Assembly (NCBI GenBank): GCA_018713805.1
Contig: DVOF01000091.1
Coordinates: forward strand, 1-5,922
Length of the DNA stretch: 5,922 bases
Reading direction: 5' to 3'
DNA from: Candidatus Aphodoplasma excrementigallinarum
GTDB lineage: Bacteria > Bacillota > Clostridia > UBA1381 > UMGS1253
A program made the translations under genes and the position numbers. Below the pieces are notes generated by a model. The model searched no databases, was not told the origin of the DNA, and saw only the letters and a program-made list of their open reading frames with translations. Shown here in pieces: positions 5,901 through 5,922 of the stretch. The stretch's first letter is position 1; each line of letters starts with the position of its first letter.

Positions 5901-5922
5901 TAGAAGCAGTAGCAGTAGGGGG
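5901..5922 (+). other. Putative DnaA-trio element with adjoining G run (partial replication origin)
   Basis: Read 5' to 3' on the plus strand, six consecutive in-phase triplets are TAG, AAG, CAG, TAG, CAG, TAG (5901-5918), followed by GGGG to the window end. Read 3' to 5' from the G run they are GAT, GAC, GAT, GAC, GAA, GAT, all with the central A that is most conserved in B. subtilis DnaA-trios. In B. subtilis a GC cluster separates these trios from the last DnaA boxes, and the trios guide DnaA onto one strand of the adjacent AT-rich region. All three parts visible here are in that order and orientation relative to dnaN. The DnaA boxes would be beyond base 5922 and cannot be checked. Confidence 0.65.

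Overview
The window is the origin-proximal replication and gyrase gene cluster of a Gram-positive bacterium of the Firmicutes (Bacillota). It is probably a member of the Clostridia with roughly balanced base composition by eye. The gene order read on the minus strand (dnaN, yaaA, recF, remB, gyrB) matches the arrangement downstream of dnaA in Bacillus subtilis. The copper-amine-oxidase-N domain joined to a SleB-type cell wall hydrolase is an architecture I associate with Clostridia. The class assignment is inference; the phylum assignment is well supported by synteny.

Right edge (about 5856-5922): this is the dnaA-dnaN intergenic side of the replication origin. Next to the dnaN ribosome binding site lies a nearly pure A/T tract, then six in-phase trinucleotides of the form NAG, then a run of G at the window end. 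That is the layout of the B. subtilis basal origin unwinding region (DnaA boxes, GC cluster, DnaA-trios, AT-rich unwinding element). The DnaA boxes and dnaA itself would lie just beyond base 5922.

Middle (1151-5849, minus strand): five tightly packed genes, all pointing away from the origin. They encode the sliding clamp (dnaN), a small S4 RNA-binding protein (yaaA), the recombination mediator RecF, the DUF370/RemB regulator, and the gyrase B subunit. Gaps are 30, 1, 2 and 55 bp, so the genes probably share transcripts. Clamp, repair loader and gyrase all serve chromosome duplication. gyrA does not follow gyrB. The cluster ends at a strong symmetrical hairpin that appears to terminate transcription from both sides.

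Left part (1-1109): a plus-strand gene for an exported SleB-type cell wall hydrolase converges on gyrB. Divergent from it, at the extreme left, is the first 16 codons of a response regulator on the minus strand, with a good promoter and ribosome binding site. The roughly 220 bp between these two genes hold the two back-to-back promoters and no supported gene. No mobile element, tRNA, rRNA or CRISPR array is visible, and most of the window is conserved core genome. The most rewarding element is the partial origin at the right edge.
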